From: Brugia malayi
Taxonomy: Eukaryota; Nematoda; Chromadorea; Rhabditida; Onchocercidae
Assembly (NCBI RefSeq): GCF_000002995.4
Contig: NW_025062479.1
Span: 17,046,721-17,110,720 of the forward strand
Direction: 5' to 3'
Length of the DNA stretch: 64,000 nt
In this document: in pieces, positions 1-13,300 of the stretch
Layout: the number at the start of each line of letters is the position of its first letter
How positions within the stretch are numbered: the stretch's first letter is position 1
The notes under the pieces: generated by a model
Database searches by the model: none
What the model was told of the DNA's origin: nothing
What the model saw: the letters and a program-made list of their open reading frames with translations, nothing else
Translations under genes and position numbers: made by a program

Positions 1-3000
1 GGATAGCTGTATCATAATTATTGATGAATGCTTTATATACTGGTGTCAATTCAGCAGCATGATCCAACCAGACCTATGAAGAGAGATGCAGGTCTACGAG
101 CAATAAAGAGAGGTTTAGCACTAGTATTCGAAAAATTATTTCAGATTATCTTATTACTGCTACATTTGTCCATAATACTGCATGGAACTTGAATTCTAAA
201 ATGGAGCAAATAAGAGCATAAATTCTCTAGTTCTAAACACATCATATGTTTTGCACCATTAATACTTAATAGTTATACTTTTAATTAAACTGTTACCATC
301 AATGAGAATTTCTAATATTCAGTTTTCTTACGGTTATTATTGCACAGTGTTCTCTATTTGAATTATTTATCTACTTCAAAAAATGTGAATATTGTTAATA
401 AAAAAACATTATTATTTCAGTAGCTCTTATGACCTAATTATAAACTCTGTTAAAAAATGGCAGTGATAAGTGGTACTAACAAAGGTTAAAGGAAGACGAT
501 GAAAATGAAAGAGTTGATCACAAAATACGTGTTTCTCTCTGCTACATACCACATCGATGACAGATCAATCTACTTCAAAAAACGTGAAATAAAGTTAAAA
601 AGTCAAACCTTTCCAATCAAACGTTCATTCATCCAATGCATTATATAGCTCTGGAGTGTCCGACAAATATTCTCGTGAACATCGATTAGTGGAGGTATTT
701 TAGCGAATATTTGGCTTATTTCAGCTTTTGTGAGAAGCCCACTATCCAAATTCGGTAACTGCGCTTCAAGGGGTTCCTTGAACACCTGTAATATTTTGAC
801 AATTTAAGATAATTCAGGAAAATAAAATCTGCTCAAAATAAGAATTAGGAAAACAAAAAGAGCTGGAAGGAACGGAAAAAAATAGTCCGAAACAAGATTG
901 AAAAAATGATGGAAAAAGTACAAATAAATAATGTTAGCCAAAACTATAACCACTACTCACTTGAATTCGTACAATAAACCACCTAAATTTTTTACGTTCA
1001 GTAAATACGAAAACATGATTATATCAGAAATATACCAATTCTACAATACGGATTTTTATGACCACTATATTTACATACAGTTATAATAACAGCAAGGACA
1101 GACAAATACCTGCACAACAATTTTCAATGCTCTTAAATAATTTTCCTCAGTTTCAAGCATTTCTTTACACACAGCATATCTTTTGTTGAGTTTTCTTGGA
1201 GAGCTATTCAATATTTCAGAATCATCCGTTGATAGCAAATGCTCTGAGTAATCTAAAATTAGTAAGATACGTAATATTTGCTGATTTTCTAACAATAGAT
1301 GAGTGCCATCTGCAATAACATTACACTGAACCGACAATTCCGATATATTCCAGAGAAGTAAGGACATCATAAAACTATTAGTCACAGTTGAAACAAGTTC
1401 AAAATAGTTATTTTGAATCTTTAACAAAAGTCAAAGCCCTTATAAAAGTCACCAACAAACAATAGGCAAACCCGGAAGCGCTGAACAGTTACTGCTATCA
1501 AGAACTTCCATAGATGACCTGAAAATAATCTTTATCACATCGTTACATTAAATAATCGAAATATTTATTGAAAAAAAAAAAAAAAGTAGTCCACAATAGA
1601 AGATAAAATAAATGCTTACTTGGATACCGATTTCCCAGCTCGATTAGCTAACTCAGCAGTATTTGGTGAGAGCGTGGAGTTCTGCTTGGTCCGTTGACCC
1701 TTCCACTTATATATGGTTTCATTGGCACAACAATTCAATTGTACAGAGATCCAAAACCACTGGAAATGATATAATTCCACGTAACAATAATCCTTCCTAT
1801 CAGTAATAAATAAAAATAAATAAACTTTGAAGACAGACTTCTCCGGAAACTAAATGCTGCTTCGCATCACATCCCTCTACTTTTGCATCTAAAGATGTGG
1901 AAACCACGATATGAGTCGCTTGTTTCTGATTTGCAGCTACTTTTCCTTCTAAAAAACAAATGAGATAAAAAAAAAAAATCATGATACGAAAATTTAAAAA
2001 CATTTTTTTTGGATCTCTCATATAAATTCACTTGAAAGCACGTAACTTGTCAGCATTACTTGAATGCATCTATCCCGCACACGAATCTTATTTACACCAG
2101 AAAAATCAGGTCAATGAGTTTGCAAGTCCTAAAATTCAAAGCAGAACATATAGTACATGTCTAGCAAGTGCTCCAATCCAAAAATTTCCGATAAAAAGTT
2201 ACGAAAAGGGAGCAAAAGGCAGCTTCAATGCAACCAAAAAACATACTGTTTTCTACGGTTTTTTCCTTCATTTCGGTCAGATCTTTCTCATCGTAGGCGA
2301 CAAACCACAATGATAACCCGCAAAATGGTTCAACCATGTATTTGTTCATCTGAAAAAGCTCAAAATCTTTAAAATCTTAAAGAATAAAGTTCAAATATTC
2401 CTTAAAAAGGAAAGATAAGATAAAAAAGTCAACGAACAAAATCAATGGTAGTGACGCTGATTTGTATAGAATTTCTGGCAGCCCATGCAGCCCTCAACCA
2501 ATCTAAATGCATTACACGACATCCAATTGATACTGCCATCTGCAATACTATACTTTGATATTTTAATTTGCACTTCTGAAAAAGTATGAGCTTCACTTAT
2601 CATCAAGGCAATTACTTTTGTCTGCTTAAATCACCTGCCGAACTGTTGAAATTCATAGGAAAAATACCCTATATGTTTTTCCTCTAGCAGCATCAGTGAT
2701 TAAATGGGTGGTAGAGGCAGAAAATACTCGTTGCGCGCTGCCACCCATGAAATGTACAAGATCAACAGCTTCGCGACAATTTTTGGTTGAAAGTCCCGAT
2801 AAAGCGATTCGAACACCAGACATAGTGTCCGTGTAAAGTGGACGGTTTGGTCGAGGTACCAACAAGGGCTGAAATACGACATTAATGTATAAAGAAACAA
2901 AATAAAAGCATGAACCTGTTACTGAAATAAATACAGAATCTATCAAACGGCAGAACTTCCTTGAAAATTTTGTAACTACATTTGAAAATTGCTTTTGCTA

Positions 3001-4243
3001 TCAATTTCCTACATTTAAAAATCCAGAAAATTTGGAGAGATATATTTTGTTCGTTTAATTTGCCAAACAATCGTTTTTGAACTAAATCGCTGAATCAATC
3101 AAGTTATTAATTAGTAATACTTTTCCATCTACGGCACGTTTCCGGATAATTGCTGGACCAATAATTGGTTTTTGACAAGAATTAAGATATTTGAACCAAC
3201 GACAATCAGTGAATTCACTACACAGGAAAGTGATGTCAGTATCTTTTGTAAACTCATAACCATCTTCGCTTTCCAACAATTCGATACCGAAATGATTCTG
3301 CAAAAATGATTGTAAGATCAGGTAAAGCAACTAAAAAAAAAAGAAAAAACAAAAAGAGTACAGCATCAATTCAAAGTCCATAAATATTACAGCATAAGAG
3401 AATCAAATGAAATTTATACATATCATTGATTCCAACAAGTAAGGTGACAGAATTAAAGTACAATGGTTTCTATTACCTTTAATAAATCTGTAACTTCTGT
3501 ATTACTTCTAGCGACTCCCACAACACAAACTCGATTTACCCTTCTGATCTGTGACGCTGACCGAGCAACAGTGTTTTCTCCTATAAAGATTTTTGCTCAC
3601 TTTTTACTATCGCAAACACGAAATGCAATGTAATATATTTACATAATCATGTTTTAAAAAATCTGACAATTATAAGATAGCCTGACTATTTAATAGTCTG
3701 GCTATATATGTAATTAGTTTATATGTACAGAGGAGAGCTTTTTGACAGCTAAAAGGTGAAAAGGCTTCATTCACTGACATGGCTGTCTCTGCTGAATTGT
3801 CCTGGTCTTAGCCTGCCAACACGGAGCAAAGTAAGGTTGTAATTCAGTGATGTAAGACGGACAGTAATTTTCAGCTGTCCTTGATGAAAGAGAAGAACTG
3901 CTAATAAGGCGCTTCCAACTATTTGCAGCTATTTATTGGTTTCTTTATTTATTTATGCATCCAGTTATTATTTCGTTGACACATTTGTTTACTGACTCAT
4001 TTATTTGTTTATTTGGACTTCGCTTAAGTCATATGCCATATCGAAAATATAACTCATATTTGGACCAACTTTAAGTAAGTTTCGGTGCTATTCCTTAAAA
4101 TTGATTTAAATCCCAGTTATGTAAGTCCACTTCCCCAAGATTGTAATAACCAATAACTTACTATCTGTGAAATTTTCTGTGACTTCTAAACTGAGAAGAC
4201 TTGCCGCAACCTCCGAACTAAGTACACTTCCCTCGCCATCCAT
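1..4243 (-). CDS. ect-2: ECT2-type Rho guanine nucleotide exchange factor, partial (3' end outside window)
   Basis: Activator of RhoA at the cell equator during cytokinesis, also acting in cortical polarity. Twelve exons read on the minus strand: 4162-4243, 3477-3580, 3121-3297, 2668-2868, 2438-2539, 2247-2349, 1839-1948, 1620-1759, 1493-1518, 1110-1252, 609-785, and 73 running off the left edge. All junction phases close. About 479 residues are visible. The first BRCT-like unit spans roughly residues 45-115 (exons 2-3). BRCT1 follows with 'GVRIALSGL' and 'THLITDAARGKTYR'. BRCT2 contains 'ATHIVVSTS' and 'GEWFWISVQ'. After a linker, the Dbl-homology domain begins near residue 365 ('KRYAVCKEMLETEENYLRAL') and continues through 'IPPLIDVHENI'. 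The rest of DH and the PH domain lie outside the window. Order and spacing match animal ECT2. The ATG at 4243 lies 13 nt after an AG acceptor. Exon 9 is only 26 nt (50 nt if the donor at 1471 is used). Confidence 0.93.
3677..3705. repeat. Short inverted repeat in ect-2 intron 1
   Basis: Arms 3677-3688 and 3694-3705 are complementary over 12 bases with one mismatch and a 5-base loop. It could be a hairpin or degenerate element end. No function is evident. Confidence 0.55.
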
Positions 4244-4258
4244 CGACGATCGTCCACT
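4244..4258 (-). promoter_or_regulatory. Candidate trans-splice acceptor of ect-2
   Basis: An AG acceptor preceded by T-rich sequence lies at 4258-4257, leaving 13 nt of 5' UTR before the ATG at 4243. Could instead be an ordinary 5'-UTR intron. Confidence 0.5.
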
Positions 4259-7027
4259 TAAATAAATTTGAAGAAAGAAGAAAGTCGACCACCCACTCCT
4301 TCAATATTTCTGCAAATAACAACTGTTGCTGAATCCAGACTGATAAAAGAAAACATTGTTTCAGCTTTTATTTTGCATCTCTCCCTGCTTTTCTAAAGTT
4401 AAAATCCACTGAGCACCGCAAGCATAATGAGTCTTTGCAACAAAACGGTCTGCCAATGTTTCATGCTTTATTCAGTATCCTATAGAATTATTTCCGTTTT
4501 AGTACAGTGATGTGGAGTGCTGTCAATCTTTCCACGGATATTTAATGGAAATATGTTGAATCTCGCCTTCCCCCTAAGCTCGTAAAACCTCCCGAAGAAA
4601 GTCACAAATAACGAACAACATACTCTGCCAAAAAACGAATTTAAATTTAAAATGACAAGTTTTCGTGACGAGACCGAGTTCTTATTACTAATTACCGGAA
4701 GAACTAATAAATAAGGCCTGGACAATACGGTGTAAATGCCTTCGCACAATTTTCCCTTTATTATTCAATTGTCTGTAAACAGAGTGTGTCCGGACAATTT
4801 TGGAAGTATTTTCCGCCTTTCAAACATTCGAATTCTCCTTCCGGACAAACGGACAGACATGTGGACGAACAGCTCTTTGTGGAAGTTGCCTGGTTTGTTT
4901 TATTTCACGGCCATCTTTTCAGTTGATTTAACTGTATTTTTTCCTAATCGGGTCGGAAATACTGTGAAGTTGAGTTAGTCGCTAATGATATTAGTTTTCG
5001 TAAGAGAGAATTAAGGATTGTTCCTGGTTGCTTCTTCGTAAGAAAGTCGTGATACCGCCGAAATATCGACTGAGGCTCATCACCTCAAACTGCTAAAAAA
5101 CTATCCCTGTACAATTATTGTTGTATGTTAAGTAGAAAGTAATCACTCTTACCACCCATCTTAACATTTATGTACGTGGCCGATTCGTTCATTACAAAGT
5201 AAGTTTCATACAACATTCAATCGATGTGTTTGCCGTGATACTTTGTTAACACATACGGAGAATGAAAACTAACAAAGCACAATCGAGTTATTTCTTTGAA
5301 TGATAACAATAATAGTATCAGACATGAAAATCACTTGTAAATGTGTGAAAATCACTTCTAATAGAAAACAATCTAAACTGATTTTCATATATCCCAGAAG
5401 AAAGTTATGTGAACCAGCTCCATTCGTAATTCATTTTGTGAGCTCTGATTCAGTCAAAATAATTTCTTTAAATTTCACAGAAATACTATCTGTTGCATAA
5501 ATAAGTGTTCTGTCATATCATTACTTCCCTAAAGATAAGACGCTCTCATTGCAAGCTTAATGTAAAATTGAAGGTGTAGCACTCTAAATTTTTAAAACGA
5601 ACTTTAATGATTAAGCATGAACTAGAAAAAGGCGCAGTTTGAACTGCAAAGTGCGCATAAACATAAAACAGTGAGGAGTCGAGATCAAACATGAAATTTA
5701 TTATAACTGCACAAATACAGAAATGAGAACAATGGTGTCCCCTTCGAAGTATAATTATTTCAGATGGTTTAATATACGGAAATTTACATATTAAAGTGAA
5801 AATGGAAAATTAAAAACTATTTAATTACATATATTTACAATCTACTGAATTTTATATACCACCAAGAATTGGAGAATTTTTTGAAATCCATTTTTGGTGA
5901 AATCTAAATCCATTGTTCATTCTTCCCGTTTCTAACAGTTATTTTATTAGTAACCAAAGTTAAATATCACAATAATAAATGCAGTACTGCGCTACCCAAA
6001 ATAGGTACTGATCATAAAAGTCGACATTAATGATAAGCTTTGAATATGCATTTTGAAAGAAATTTTACTCATTTCAACATTTAAACTAAGAATCATTTTC
6101 TGCATGATTTTTCTTATTCCATTGGCATTTCATTTTCTCATGCGGAATCTTACTTCAATTTTATTATCATCAGTTTTTCTGGATGACTAATTTTCTCTGA
6201 AAAGTTATATTTTCTAAGGTAATACAGAATTTTATGTATACTAACCTCATATGCACATTAATTATCTTTTCCATGAAATCGAAATTATAAATTTGAAAGG
6301 AATTGTTAAACTGAATTACCAGACATTCGAAGATGGTATTAATTTAACGAGTTTCTAAGCTGCTATTTTGCATAAAATAAGATCTAATGATGAAATCATG
6401 CAAAATATTATCGTAAACATATTTCTAAACAATTTATTAGAAGAATAAAAATAAAAAAAAAAAAAAAAAGGAGACGGAAGATAAGGCAGCATCGAAAAAG
6501 GCAGAAGTATGAAAGTGAAATTTGAGAAGTAACAATAAGCATATCAGATTAATACGACAAGATTTTAAAAAAGGCAGTTTTTTATTAAGGTTACTAACGA
6601 GGTGATGTAAAAATGTAGAAAGCAGTGACGTACGTGACCTTTGTGTTTCTACTAATGAAAAAATTATAAATTATTTTGCTCTGCGCAGATGTTTTTTTTT
6701 TTTTTTTTTTGCAATTCTTGGGAGAGAGATTGCTTCGATGTTCAGGTGGGTTTCCTTCTTTTCTTCATGTCCAATTTCGTTCTCAATATGCTGAAACCAT
6801 TGGCTTTCATTACTTCATTATACTTTTCTACTTCTCACGTTAACACGTTTTTCCACGAAATTTTAATCTTGGAAGTAATAAAGAAGACACCATACTACAA
6901 AACTGCAGTGAACTTGTTTTGAGAGTAAAATTAATTCTCGACAATAATAATGAAATGGAGTCATCACGTTGTGACATACAACAAAACTTAGTGTGGATTT
7001 TCTCGATTATATGTGATAATAATCGTG
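4259..7027. other. Intergenic region between ect-2 and the paired-domain gene
   Basis: 2.8 kb of AT-rich sequence. It should contain the ect-2 promoter. I saw no coding exon with family similarity, no tRNA and no mobile element. Confidence 0.6.
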
Positions 7028-7033
7028 TTTATT
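7028..7033 (-). terminator. Polyadenylation signal AATAAA of the paired-domain gene
   Basis: On the minus strand AATAAA begins 47 nt beyond the in-frame TAA at 7080. This supports that stop as the true end of the gene rather than a splice donor. Confidence 0.6.
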
Positions 7034-7079
7034 TAATGATAAGTTTGTTGGGATGTTACATGCAATTCTAGAAATGAAC

Positions 7080-10000
7080 TTACTGATTAATTGATGATCG
7101 TGACGGAGCATTTTCACGACTACAAATTCCGTCAGCAATCAACTGTTCTCGAATTTCAGCCTGTCGACTCATACCCAATCGCACTCTATAATCTCGAATG
7201 GCGGTTACTAACGGCGATTCGGTTCGACCTTCTTTAGCATCTTTTGGTTTTACTGAACCTGTTGTCCTGTATCTAGAAAAGAGAGAAATAAAAAATCTTC
7301 CCTAAAGTAGGAAAAATATATATATTTGAATTTCAAAGTTCGAAAATTGCGATAGCTGAAAAGTGATCCCGTCACTGGTGGCTCATCATACGACTTGGGT
7401 TATTCATACAGATCATCCTGAAATATAAAAAAGCACCGATTTAAAATTTTTGATACACAACTGTGTGTAATGCAAAGACGTTTCGATATATCACAAATTT
7501 TCCAGCCACCCTTGTATAGGCTAACAATTTGCTCTCGTTCGCTCATCGATAGAGGTAATCCAGGACTATAAATACGGCCTAGCTGATTCGTTCCTGCAAA
7601 TACAATCACTGTGCAGTGTATGTTTTTATGGGTTTTTCGGATTGAGAACAACGTAAGTTTTCTTATTATTAATAATTAAAACTTTTTAACAGAGACACAA
7701 AAAAAAGAAAAAGATTTAGCAAAGATGGAATATGATGCCAAGCACTTTTCATACCTGAGCTACGACTGGGGCATGAACTGACTGATTCTCGGCGTTGTTC
7801 TGATTCACTACATGATCGATAATCGTTTGACTCCGATGATGTCGAAGAAGGTGGACTGCCAGCAAATGAGCCACCATCAGAGAGATCATCCGGTGAAGAA
7901 AATAAATCTCGGCTACCAAATGCTAAATCGTCGATTGGTGGTAAGCGCTCCAGGTGACGACCGCTTGTTTTTTCATCGCCCTATAAAATTAATACTTTTT
8001 GTTAATAAGGCAGCATTTGCAGAAGCAAACTTTGTTTACCAACTGATTTCATTCCATTGTTAGTTTAATCTTAGCATCTATTTATCACATTAGCTTTTGT
8101 TTTCCGTTTATTTTTTCTTTTCAACCACTTGTTTATTTACTTTGCTTATCACTTATTCGTCTGTTTATCAATCTTGTATTTGGCTGCTCATTTTTACATA
8201 AACTATTTCACCGTTTATTTGCCTAAAATCTATCGTTTCGATCATTTACATTATATTTTTAATTAAAAAAACAATTAAGGGAAGAAAATTAGATGAAATG
8301 AATATGCTTTCCAATTTCTCTTTTATTGTTGAGTCATTTTCACTTATTTTGTTCCTATTTAGTAGATCACTTTCAATTCTAACATCTTATTTTGAAACTT
8401 TTAAAATTCTTTCTTAAAAAATACTATCGAAAAAAACCAGTTAGAACCACAAATACGTAAATTAATAGTCAAAGGACGAGATTGAGTAGTTAAAAACACA
8501 GTACCACAATGACAAAAATTCGAACCAATGAACAAATCCTCCAATGCCAATAAAATTTAAGACTTTGTGGATGACGATTTGAAAAAATACCTGTTATATC
8601 ATAAAAAGATCAACACAGCCCATTTTAGAAATAATTTTTTTTTTTTTGGGGATTTTAAAAACTTCCTATTTTTTAACACTGTTTTGATTAGAATGACTAT
8701 CTTAAAACGGGATAATTTAAAAGTTTTGATTAGTCATTTCACTACTATAAAAGAGAGATTTGAACTTTGAACTTATTGAGTAATGAATAAGTTGTGATAT
8801 ATATCATACTTGATATATCATAGGAAGATTAATATGGTCCACTTTCGAAATAATCTGTACTTCTCAGGATATTAAAAACTTTCCCATTTTCACTCTTGTT
8901 TTGGTTAGAAAAGAACCAAGGCGTTAATGTAAAATTCCTTCAGTGCGAGGCAATAGTGAGCTACTAACGTTGCTGCACATTTTAACCTTTGATGATTATT
9001 GCATTCATTCATGATAAATGGATGACGAATAAATATAGGACAACGTTTTCATTGCTTTTCCGCAGAGTACAGAATAACTAAAGTTAAAACTAAGCTTTAG
9101 GTGTTTTTTTTTTGCTTTTTGGATGAAATTATTTACTCCAGTTATGGTTGGTCTACCTATTCTGGAATTTGATTGATACGGGAAGATCAAAGAGGAAGAG
9201 ACAAAACAATAAACATGTACATTAAACCATAATTATTTACATGTATCGCCAACTATACTACTAATTTTGTGTTCCTTTCGAAAGAAAAAAGAGTCACTTT
9301 TTTTAATGAAGAATCCAAGAAAATGAATTAATTTTTACACCTTGAATAGTATGAAAAAGAATAGAAAGGATGGATAAGAGTAGGACAAGAGAGGACAGGA
9401 CAGGACGGGACGGGCCGGGAGAGACAGGACAGACAGGATTAGGACAGGACGACATAATGCAGTAAAAGTAAGATAAATGACATGAAAAATTGGCTATCTC
9501 ACTAAATGATGAAGTGCAAGAGTCACTTTTTTGATGAAGAATTCACATTAGCAATTGTGTTATTTCTAATTCACACCACTTAATAAAAATTTCTTCGTCC
9601 ATTTGCATCTTTTGCAAACATTTAAAAAAAAAAGATTTTGAAGAAAGTTGATCTGCAATTTGTATTCAGATATGATGCAGCAAATAAATTTTACCAATCT
9701 TAAACTTTTCCAATTTACTCATTAACTCTATTAATTGTCATTCACGAGGTAATAATGATCCAACCTTTTAATTTCATTTAAGGTTGCTTTTCTAAATATT
9801 AATCATTTGTAATCAAACAAAACTAACACTAATAAGAAGTTAACAGTTCATTATAATCATGATTTTTCATTCATTTCTTATTTTTTTTCTGCATATCTAC
9901 TTCTTTGCGTATTTAATTATTTATTTGTCTTGTTTATTCATTATCTGCTCGTTTATATGTTTATTGGTAACGCATAATTCATTGTTAAATTGCATTATTT

Positions 10001-10355
10001 ATTTTTTACTCTCTGCCTTTATTTTTCTTTTTCATTTTTTACATAATTTTTATAGCCCATTTCTTCATTTATTTATTAATAAACATTAAAATCATTATTT
10101 CAGTTTATTTTGGATTATATTACCTCCAGTCTTTCATGAAATCATTTCAACTTCTTTTAATTACCTTGCATAACAAGTGTTGATACAGGAACAAAGCATA
10201 ATATTGAAGTGGAAATAAGCATGAAGAATTTTTCAGAGAAATGGAAAAATTGTTAAACTAACATAAAGCCAAGCATAGAAATCTCGTTCAAGTGTTTCAG
10301 GTGTAGAAATGTCAATCACGAAATTCTTTTCACCAACCACATCTGCCATCATCAT
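7080..10355 (-). CDS. Paired-domain transcription factor without homeodomain (npax-like)
   Basis: Sequence-specific DNA-binding nuclear protein. Exons 10263-10355, 7755-7980, 7437-7593 and 7080-7272 give 222 residues with all phases closing. The start is an ATG-ATG-ATG triplet just after an AG acceptor. Residues 1-105 form a low-complexity Ser/Asp/Glu-rich region ('SSPDDLSDGGSFAGSPPSS'). Residues ~107-222 are a complete paired domain: the PAI half has 'TNQLGRIYSPGLPLS', 'CDISKRLCITHSCVSKIL' and 'RYRTTGSVKP', and the RED half ends 'SRSSIN'. The protein stops at TAA (7082-7080), and an AATAAA lies 47 nt downstream, so no homeodomain is encoded. Caveat: the bases over this stop also read as a perfect donor (CA|GTAAGT), so splicing to an unseen downstream exon is possible. 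C. elegans has several paired-only 'npax' genes. I cannot assign a specific orthologue. Intron 1 is 2.3 kb. Confidence 0.85.
8593..8911. repeat. Diverged direct duplication in intron 1 of the paired-domain gene
   Basis: About 100 bases at 8593-8693 recur at 8811-8911 (offset 218) with many substitutions. Shared blocks include 'ATATCATA..AAGAT', 'GAAATAAT' and 'TTTTGRTTAGAA'. Non-coding in all frames. Confidence 0.6.
9291..9543. repeat. Short direct repeat pair in the same intron
   Basis: 'GAGTCACTTTTTT' followed by 'ATGAAGAAT' occurs at 9291-9315 and again at 9520-9543, a 229-base offset close to that of the neighbouring duplication. Confidence 0.5.
9381..9452. repeat. GGACA/GGACG pentamer microsatellite
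   Basis: About 70 bases of imperfect GGACA, GGACG and GACAG units, much more GC-rich than its surroundings, inside the large intron of the paired-domain gene. Confidence 0.75.
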
Positions 10356-10358
10356 TTC

Positions 10359-13300
10359 CTATAAAAGTGGAAATAAGGACTTTTTTTTGGGAGGAAGGTG
10401 ATCTTATTTTACAATATTAATATGCACGACGATGAAATTATGAGATGATATGCATTCCAAATTTTTGAATGGCATCATTAATATTTCAAAGATGTTTAAT
10501 ATCAGGTTCATTAGCAGTGCCATAACTTTCGTCTGGTTAATTATTCAACATTTCAAAGGTCGTTATTAGAAAATGTCTTCTATCATTTCAGTACATTTTT
10601 CTGGATTGTTTGAGGTTCAGGAAAGAACACATCTATCGTAATTTCTGGTTTTCAACAGTATTATTCTTGAAATGAGTGATAAAGTGATGCAGCAACGTGA
10701 TAAAGTAATACTTAATATGCACGACGAAAAAAACATAATCTGATAGAAGAAATCAAAAATTTTTCATTTGTAGGAACAACTGATTTCGTAGAAATAAAAG
10801 AATTAGCTAAAAAATCTCGGAAAATACCGATATATGGTAAAATACCTAATGCACCATTCATTCTATTTTCATTAATTCAAACGAAGTTCAAATTTCAATA
10901 ACTTGATGAAAGTTTAATAGATATTTCTTATTAAAAACACAAATGATTAAGTGGACGAATGGATTCTTGTTAATTAGTCTAAACAGCGTGTTATCATGAA
11001 GGAGTAACAAATCCTACCTATCTTCCAATAAACTAATTTGTCGATAACATATAAAAACATTAAAAGCCGCCCAGGGCATTTCCAAAATTTTTTTAGAGTA
11101 ATGAGGCTTGTTGTCAATGTCATTACACAGTTAACGATTATAGTACTCTTCCTATCTTTCCTAAATTTCTTCTTTCTCTCTTCCTCTATCTTCTTTTATT
11201 AAATCAGAAAATTTCAAAAAGGTGAAAAGAAAAAATGCCATCGCGGAAACGAACGTGTTGATACACAAGAAAAGTATGTGTGGAAGAGAATACGAATGAA
11301 CTCAAATCATTTAACAGCAGTGTACTGGTTGTACTACTACTGGTTGTTTAAAAAAATGATTGGTGATGTATGGATACTTCGCATTGATTCTCTTCATTTG
11401 GAAATTTGAAAGAAAGATAGCGGGAAAGAATAGGAGAAAATGAAGAATGGAAAATTTATAACATTACCGGGTAGAAATAACAATAATAGCAATGACTGTC
11501 ATTTCTTCGTTTGATTTAATGAAATTTGAGAAAACTGCTTTACTTGATTTGGATGAGGCAATGTTAGTCAAGTTGCAAGTTATAATAGTGCACTTTAAAG
11601 ATCACTGATAATACATCTTAATTGTTAAAAATAAAAAGGATCATTCCTTTTTGGGTTTTTTACTCGTAAAAAGTAAAAGCGATTATCGTCTTTTACTGAG
11701 AATCAGCCATTTGCTGTTGCATTTGATTTCGTTGAGAAGGAAGAGAAAGGAAAGCGCATATTGTACTACGAAATTGGAGAACGAAAGATGATCGTGAAGA
11801 TATATGAATTAGAACTGAAGAATCACAAAAATGGCTTAATGAACAAGTTCTTCGTGTCTTTTGTTGTATATTACTTCGAGTTAAGTGTTAGTAAGGATTC
11901 ACTGAATTTTGAAAATTCCTCTTTAATTTCAATTTTTTCGAAGTTCAACAAATAAGTTTTAGTTATTAGTTGAATTGTCTGATTTTTTTTTCTTGATAAT
12001 TGCTATTATTAGGAAAAGATTGCTTCATTTTTAATTTAACAAGTTCGAGGAATAGTCGAAATTCCAGAACTGTCTGTTCTGAAGTCTTCTTTTCTCTTAC
12101 TTATTATTCTGCTCAGTGTTAGCAATTGAATTTTAACACTAATAGTTCTTCTTAAGTTGTTCAAACAAATATATAGGATGTCAGATTGGTTCTTTGTACT
12201 TGCAGATATGTCATTCTGGTCATTTAACAATCACAATTTTTGGTGAGCATTAATTCTGAGCAGAATTTTTGCTGCTTAGCTACCAGAGAAATGAATGAAA
12301 TCTTTGAATAAAAAAATAAGACACTTGAATTGAATGTAAAACTGTAGTGATGAGAAAGTAATTCAGAAGAGTGCCAATAATAATGATAGTCCATTATTTA
12401 GTTGTTAAAGATAAACTAAATAAATTTTATTTAATTTCTACAGCAGTTACGATGACTAAATCCGGTTTCATCTTTTCTTTTTCCTGACACCAATGACAAC
12501 AAATATTTTTGAATCGTAAGACCTAAAAACTTTCATTCATTAATTTTTGTTGTCGTCGATGATATTATTCTCTCCAAATTATTGTCTTTGCATACTTTAA
12601 GCGAAGTTCTTCAAATCTCATTAATCAGTACTTAGCTTAAGATATAAGGCTTGATAATGCACTGCAAGAATTGCTGCTAACAGCCATTTTAACTATAAAG
12701 ATCTAGCCAAGAAAATTCTTTCATCTAGTTAAAAAGTAGATGAATTGATGAGTTCAGCTACATCTTTTTAATCATTTCTATTAAAATTCATTGATTTTCA
12801 GTCTTGGAAGCTCCTTAATTCACTTAACACTCTCTTAAAGATCTGCAAATGCAATGTTTCAATAATAATTAGGTTGATCTTAATCGGAGAAAAGTTTGAT
12901 TTCATTCATGGTACAATTGTAGTCTTTGAAAAAAAGAAACAATATAGCACAGTCTTTTAGTTTTAACTACAAAGATATACCAAGGAATTCTCATTAAGTA
13001 TTTGAAAATATATTATGTAGGAAGGTTGAAAGTATACGAATATCATAAAATAGAATAAAAATTATTTAGGAGTATTTTCAATGAATTATTACAGGTCGAA
13101 AAAATGAGGATGATATTATAAGAAAAAAAAGAAATGATCAAATAAATAATAGAATCGAACAGACGAACAAACAAAAAGCATTCTCTTTAAAATGAAAAAA
13201 TTAGATGATATATTAATTATTTAAACTAACTGGTTTCAAAAGAAATCGATGATTTTTTGTTTCTTCTAAAAAAGCGGTTAATAAAAAGGCATCCTTTATT

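Noticed and set aside
2032..2372. Two plus-strand open frames over ect-2
   Set aside because: They are the complement of the BRCT2 exon and its flanking introns.
4480..4749. 89-codon minus-strand open frame between ect-2 and the paired gene
   Set aside because: No similarity to homeodomain or other families and not linked in phase to a neighbouring exon.
11761..11955. 64-codon plus-strand open frame in the gene-poor stretch
   Set aside because: Length is within chance expectation for this composition, with no recognisable motif and no convincing splice partners.
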